From positions 250,001-275,690 of the forward strand of contig JAQGDQ010002387.1 of NCBI GenBank assembly GCA_030141605.1: a DNA stretch of 25,690 nt, in the 5' to 3' direction. Positions 21,600-25,690 of the stretch are shown piece by piece. Below the pieces are notes generated by a model, which saw nothing but the letters and a program-made list of their open reading frames with translations, was not told where the DNA came from and made no database searches. Source of the stretch: Tubiluchus corallicola (taxonomy: Eukaryota > Priapulida > Priapulimorpha > Priapulimorphida > Tubiluchidae). The position numbers and the translations under genes were made by a program. Position 1 is the stretch's first letter, and each line of letters starts with the position of its first letter.

Positions 21600-22058
21600 A
21601 AGCATATGACCATAGTACCTGGAATATTAATGGTGCATTTTATAGAGTTGGGAATAACACTGTCTCAAAATTTAATGAAGATGGCTTTGTGGCCTATTTG
21701 CCAGTGACATTATTTGTCTAATTGAAGCACATTCTAATTCTAGTCCACAGATTATGCTTAAAATCTATACATGTGTACAAAATTGTCATCCCAATTCAGA
21801 TAAGCGCCATTTTGGAGATTGTTCTAGTGAAGAATTCAATTCGCCGCGGTGCAAAATCCATTGACAGTAAATGTTCCGAATATATTTCGTTAAAATGTTA
21901 AAAGATTTCTTTGATCTTGAAAGAGATGTGTATATCAGTGCAACATATGGTATCACCAAGGGATGCGTCTTTTAATTTGCGAAATAATTTGGATGTTTTT
22001 ACTTTATTAAAAAATGATATTATTAAATTTAGAATGCAAGATGAACCTGATTTCATTT
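21600..22058 (+). mobile_element. LINE fragment: decayed apurinic-type endonuclease
   Basis: Read across three frames, the plus strand gives the order typical of the endonuclease domain of non-LTR retrotransposon ORF2. STWNINGAF is followed by SDIICLIEAHS (in place of the usual ETHS), VKNSIRRG, SKCSEYISLK, LKDFFDLERDVYISATY and SPRDASFNLRNNLDVF, then LLKNDIIKF and DFIL just where GDFN would be expected. At least three frameshifts separate these blocks, so it is inactive. It breaks off at about 22058, exactly where the minus-strand LINE tail begins. Confidence 0.75.
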
Positions 22059-22282
22059 TATATATATATATATATATATAATAATCTTTATTTGCCATTA
22101 AAAACATTGATAATCACTGATAAAAACTTTATAGAGATAATCAATCAGTGTTAGTTAATAAAAACTTACACTGCTGAAGGCAAATGCGTCAGTGCAATCT
22201 AAACTACTGTGCAGTAATGACGAATAAAAGCAAACATATTTACAACTATACACAAAAAAATATAAAAAAAACTATGATTTAA

Positions 22283-22985
22283 TTAATATGGCCGTGGGTA
22301 TATGAATTCGGAATTAGTGTGTATGTTGTCGTACTGGTGTGATGGTATTTCATATCTGGTTAATATTAGTGATTTTAATTTTGTTTTAAATGCTGATAGG
22401 GACTTGATTTGTTTAACCTGTAATGGTAGAGAATTCCAAAGTAAAATTGCTTGTTTGATTACAGAGTTCGTTCCATAGTGGGTATTTGTCCTAATTTGTT
22501 TTAGATTGCTTGTTCTGGAATTAACGATAGGATTTGGAAAAAAGATAAATCTGTTATTCTGGAATGGTTTGCTGATGTTGTTAATATATTTATATATAAA
22601 AAGCAGAGTAAAATATTCTTTGTGTGCTTCAATGATTGGGAATTTTAAAGTTTTTCTCAGGTTAGTTGTTGAAGCTTTGAATTTTTGTCTACTTGCCTTG
22701 TGTTTGTATGAGTACCCAGCTATCAATCTCAACGCATAGTTTTGAAGGAGATTTAATTTTAAGTAATTTTCTCTTTTGGTTTTTTGAAGTAGCGTACATC
22801 CATATAAGAAGTGTGGTAGAACTAAAGTTTTATATATTAGTGTTTTAGTTTCCTTTGTTAGTTGCCCTTTAACTTGTCGGAGATATGATGTGCTAGATGC
22901 CATTTTTGTGTATATGTTATTAAAGTGATCATCCCATGAAAGATTATTGTCTACTTGTATGCCCAGGAATTTAACATTGTTAGTT
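22283..22985 (-). CDS. LINE ORF2, C-terminal region after the polymerase
   Basis: This frame continues the reverse transcriptase ORF after a one-base shift. It opens at the A8 tract (T8 on the plus strand at 22984-22991) with NNVKFLGIQVDNNLSWDDH, the usual link to the thumb, and then has TLIYKTLVLPHFLYGC, NLLQNYALRLIAG and a final LLWNSLPLQVKQIKSLSAF. These match the conserved C-terminal order of CR1/L2-type ORF2 proteins. Dropping one A of the run would restore one frame with the polymerase, so the break is either a single-base mutation or a sequencing error. The frame ends 200 nt before the element's 3' end. Confidence 0.8.
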
Positions 22986-24575
22986 TTTTTTGATTACAGC
23001 ATTATCTATTGTCAAAGTGGTTGATGATGCATCATTAGTATTTAATGAGGGTGACAGTATCATGAATTCTGTTTTGTCATTATTCATTTTTAGCTTGTAA
23101 TGACTAAATGCCATATTTATATTTTTTATATCTTCTTCTAAATAATTTTTTGCAGTTTGGACATTTTCATGGGCTATGTAGATTGTAGTGTCATCAGCGT
23201 ATTGCGTTATTTGTGAGTGTTTTAATACACTGGATATGTTGTTTATATATAGGCAAAATAATAACGGACCTAGTAGTGTTCCTTGCGGTATACCTCTGTT
23301 TAACGTGGCCCAGTCAGAAAAGTTGGTTGTATCTAACTTTACTCGTTGTTGTCTATCTTTGAGATAATTTTGTATCAGTTTTAACGATATCGAATCTAAT
23401 CCGATTTGTTTTAAATTATCGTAAAGTAGTTCGTGATTAATGCTATCGAAAGCTTTACTTAAATCCAAAAATGCTGCTAAAATGTATTGCTTGTTGTCTA
23501 AACTATGTCTCCAATTTTCTGTTGTGTGTATTAGGGCGTCAATGGTTGAATGATGTTTACGGAAGCCAAACTGATGTTTTGATAAAAGTTCATGTTTATT
23601 TACATATGAATTTATCTGATCATAAATTACCCTTTCCCAAACTTTGCCGAAACAATGGATTACGGAAATTGGGCGATAATTCATGGGATCACATTTTGGA
23701 TCTTTTTTATGGATTGGAGTCACATTTGCCATTTTACATACCGTTGGAAATTTGCCTCTCATAATTATCTGATTAGCAATGTAAGTCATATGCGGGGCTA
23801 TTACAGATGCGCTATCTTTTAGAATTTTGATAGGAATATCTGATGGTCCACTCCCTTTGTTGGAACTTAGGTTATTTAATATGTCGTTAATTTCTCCTAC
23901 TGTGACGCTTTTGAATGAGAATACTGTGTTAGACGATTTGTTTTTTAATTTATTAATTATATTATTGCTAATATGAGAAGCCACTCCCTTAAAATTTCCA
24001 AGATTCAGGAATATTGCATTTAACGCGTTGGCAATATCTTTGGGTTTTGTAATAACAGTGTTGTTGATCTTAATTTCGTCAACACGCGTTAGTTTGTTAC
24101 GGCATTTATTTATTACATTGTTAATAATTTTCCATTTTTCTTTGGTATTTGTTGCGTTTTTACATTGTTGTTGTATATGTTTATTTTTCAAGCATTTATT
24201 AAGATTATTAAATTGATTTCTCTTTTTTTTATAATTGTTATGATTGTTTTTAGTTTTGTTCTTTTCCCATATATTATACATTCTGTTTTTCGCTATTCTT
24301 AGTTTGCCAAGTTCAGGTGTTGTCCAGGTACTTTCGTTATTGAGTTTGCTTTGTTGTGGGATTTGCTTTACGTTTTTATATGGTGCATGTACATTAAGGC
24401 AATATTCGACATTATATGTCAGAATATTAACTTGTGTATCTATTTTATCAGTCATATATATGGAGGTCCAGTTCATTTTTGCTAAGTCGATTAAGTATGA
24501 ATGTTTGTTGTATTGGGCGTAGTCTCTCATTAAATGCCAGACTGAATTTTGGTTATTATTATGCTGTGGGGTCAT
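22980..24575 (-). CDS. LINE ORF2, reverse transcriptase domain
   Basis: The 531-residue frame contains a linker rich in Asn and Lys (about 60-200), including NVHAPYKNVK near 61, followed by the polymerase. Key blocks are NKGSGPSDIPIKIL (239-252), PIHKKDPKCDPMNYRPIS (287-304), QFGFRKHHST (335-344), FLDLSKAFDSINHELL (369-384, with catalytic Asp371), RGIPQGTLLGPLLF (427-440) and QYADDTT (458-464, with the catalytic Asp pair). All catalytic positions are present. The frame begins with an ATG overlapping the endonuclease stop as ATGA, which probably reflects a frameshift in one original ORF2. It ends at a TAA just after the A8 tract, where the following frame carries on the same protein. Confidence 0.88.
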   Translation of the reverse strand: MTPQHNNNQNSVWHLMRDYAQYNKHSYLIDLAKMNWTSIYMTDKIDTQVNILTYNVEYCLNVHAPYKNVKQIPQQSKLNNESTWTTPELGKLRIAKNRMYNIWEKNKTKNNHNNYKKKRNQFNNLNKCLKNKHIQQQCKNATNTKEKWKIINNVINKCRNKLTRVDEIKINNTVITKPKDIANALNAIFLNLGNFKGVASHISNNIINKLKNKSSNTVFSFKSVTVGEINDILNNLSSNKGSGPSDIPIKILKDSASVIAPHMTYIANQIIMRGKFPTVCKMANVTPIHKKDPKCDPMNYRPISVIHCFGKVWERVIYDQINSYVNKHELLSKHQFGFRKHHSTIDALIHTTENWRHSLDNKQYILAAFLDLSKAFDSINHELLYDNLKQIGLDSISLKLIQNYLKDRQQRVKLDTTNFSDWATLNRGIPQGTLLGPLLFCLYINNISSVLKHSQITQYADDTTIYIAHENVQTAKNYLEEDIKNINMAFSHYKLKMNNDKTEFMILSPSLNTNDASSTTLTIDNAVIKKN

Positions 24576-25630
24576 TTATCTACTAATATTGTGAAATGAT
24601 GATCTGAATAATCACACGGGAAAGTATCATATGCTACGAAATTATTGTTACTATTCGAAATGAAATGGTCGATTACTGTAGCTGATGTTTTAGAAATTCG
24701 AGTAGGTTTATTGTTGTTAAGTATGTGGACATTATATTGTTTTAAAAGCTCTGTGTATGTTTTGTATGCCAGTGTGTTTGTAGCTAAAATATCAAGGTTG
24801 AAATCGCCCATTATAAGAACTTTTTTATTTTCGAAAACACTGCGTTCTAGTTCTTCACTAAAGTATTTGAAAAATGTTTTGTGTTTGAGATTGGGTGGTC
24901 TATATATGGTTCCTATTACATAGTTCTCAATGCTGCACCAAACAGATTCAATCTTGCCGGTTCTGATGCCTTTCATTTCTTGTGGTCTCAGGTGTGAAGG
25001 TATATACATTGCAACCCCTCCACCTTTCTTATTTTTACATCTATCTCTTCTTATTAATGTGTGATTAGGTAATTCTATAGTGTTGCTAAGTATTTGTTTA
25101 TGTAGCCAAGTTTCTGTTGTGCCTACAATCAGATTTTCGGTGGCGTGAATTGTATCTTTCAGCAGCCAGTGTTTTTTGACGAGACTTTGAATATTTATAT
25201 TTAGAAATTTGATGTTCTTTTTATAAGTAATCATGCATTTTTTTAGCTCATCACTGGTATTATTATTGTTGGTGTTATTATTATTATTATTTGGCAAAAT
25301 GGGTCCAGGGTTAGTTGCGATACCACCAAGTATAAGTAGTAAACGAATTATGGTTAAAATGTAAGCCAGTTCAGAACATGAGTATAGAGTGCTTTCAAAT
25401 TTAGATGAAATCTGTAATTTTTCCAATTTTTTTAGAGCTACGTATTTTAGATTGACATGACGCATTTGTCTTATAGCACTGAGGTACACAACTTTTAAGA
25501 TGGATACAAATCTTTTTAAAATAAATTGCATAGAGTGTCTTATTCTATCGCTATTTACAGGAAAAGCAATGAAAAAGTTGTTTAAATTACCTTTAGTCAT
25601 TACATTACAAATTACTGTTACGTAGATCAT
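24572..25630 (-). CDS. LINE ORF2, N-terminal segment and apurinic-type endonuclease
   Basis: The 352-residue frame has a basic, partly hydrophobic N-terminus ending in RLLLILGGIATNPGP (96-110), an Asn-rich linker (114-124), and an endonuclease domain from about 139 to the end. Catalytic and structural landmarks are NINIQS (144-149), GTTETWL (170-176, with Glu173), GGGVAMYI (203-210), GTIYRPPN (240-247), MGDFNLD (274-280), VIDHF (319-323) and YSDHHF (341-346). All expected active-site residues of the exonuclease-endonuclease-phosphatase fold are present. The domain nicks target DNA to prime reverse transcription. The first ATG is at 25630, but the true ORF2 start may lie further upstream outside the window. 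Confidence 0.85.
   Translation of the reverse strand: MIYVTVICNVMTKGNLNNFFIAFPVNSDRIRHSMQFILKRFVSILKVVYLSAIRQMRHVNLKYVALKKLEKLQISSKFESTLYSCSELAYILTIIRLLLILGGIATNPGPILPNNNNNNTNNNNTSDELKKCMITYKKNIKFLNINIQSLVKKHWLLKDTIHATENLIVGTTETWLHKQILSNTIELPNHTLIRRDRCKNKKGGGVAMYIPSHLRPQEMKGIRTGKIESVWCSIENYVIGTIYRPPNLKHKTFFKYFSEELERSVFENKKVLIMGDFNLDILATNTLAYKTYTELLKQYNVHILNNNKPTRISKTSATVIDHFISNSNNNFVAYDTFPCDYSDHHFTILVDK
25301..25330 (-). other. degenerate 2A-like motif ahead of the endonuclease
   Basis: Residues 101-110 of the endonuclease frame read LGGIATNPGP after a leucine/isoleucine-rich stretch. The canonical ribosome-skipping 2A core is D-V/I-E-x-N-P-G-P. Here the NPGP end and the upstream hydrophobic context are kept, but Asp and Glu are Gly and Ala, so skipping activity may be lost. 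2A-like sequences in this position are known from several invertebrate non-LTR retrotransposons. Confidence 0.6.
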
Positions 25631-25690
25631 TTTCAGTTTTAGTATGGATAGTAATGTACGTAGAATAACTAAGACGTAAGCATAGTTACA

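Larger units (their letters stand above)
22059..25690 (-). mobile_element. CR1/L2-like non-LTR retrotransposon, nearly intact, 5' end outside window
   Basis: On the minus strand this element has, in order, an N-terminal segment with a 2A-like motif, an apurinic-type endonuclease, a reverse transcriptase with a YADD active site, a C-terminal region, and a roughly 200-nt 3' UTR. It ends in AATAAAGATTATTATATATA with a (TA)n tail at 22059-22082. There is no poly(A) tail, as is usual for CR1/L2-type elements. The open frame is interrupted only twice, between endonuclease and polymerase and in an A8 tract after the polymerase. The same 3' end is present at 2743-2850. The 5' end and any ORF1 are not in the window. 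The group assignment rests on motif style and is tentative. Confidence 0.85.

Overview
The window is AT-rich animal (metazoan) nuclear DNA. Evidence for this is phase-0 GT-AG introns, AATAAA-type polyadenylation signals, microsatellites, tRNA-derived repeats and non-LTR retrotransposons. The exact taxon cannot be read from the sequence. The close spacing of genes suggests a compact invertebrate genome (tunicate, echinoderm, mollusc and arthropod are all possible).

Layout. (1) 943-2280 is a single-exon BTB-BACK gene with a C-terminal MATH/TRAF-like domain. (2) 3501-12735 is the core of the window: three long coding exons (3501-4685, 5819-6931, 9231-10367), each encoding a variable N-terminus and about six membrane segments of a gustatory-receptor-like (7tm_7 type) protein. 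Each ends at the same Tyr-Glu|GT splice donor in phase 0. Downstream lie one 90-nt phase-0 exon (11856-11945) and one terminal exon (12574-12735) that supply the last intracellular loop and TM7, with a TFFIVIVQF version of the family's TYhhhhhQF motif. I find these two 3' exons only once, so the parsimonious model is one locus with at least three alternative first exons joined to shared C-terminal exons, the organisation of Drosophila Gr39a, Gr28b and Gr23a. (3) 14491-15591 and 17610-18737 are two more first exons of the same family with intact donors. I find no matching 3' exons for them before the window ends. (4) From about 19 kb onward the window is a retrotransposon graveyard: an unidentified broken reading frame (19025-19537), a reverse-transcriptase C-terminus (20027-20460, minus), an endonuclease remnant (about 21600-22058, plus), and, inserted into that remnant, a nearly intact CR1/L2-like LINE on the minus strand (22059 to beyond 25690).

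How the parts work together. The receptor exons would give receptors that differ in most of the ligand-facing protein but share the last loop and TM7, the pore-forming part in insect relatives. The 3' ends of the first two exons, and separately of the last two, are nearly identical in DNA although their 5' halves are diverged, which suggests local gene conversion. Smaller features include a terminal-inverted-repeat element with a tRNA-Thr-like core (8538-8710), a tRNA-derived SINE in the shared intron, a 300-nt compound microsatellite just after one donor, and a degenerate 2A-like motif ahead of the LINE endonuclease.
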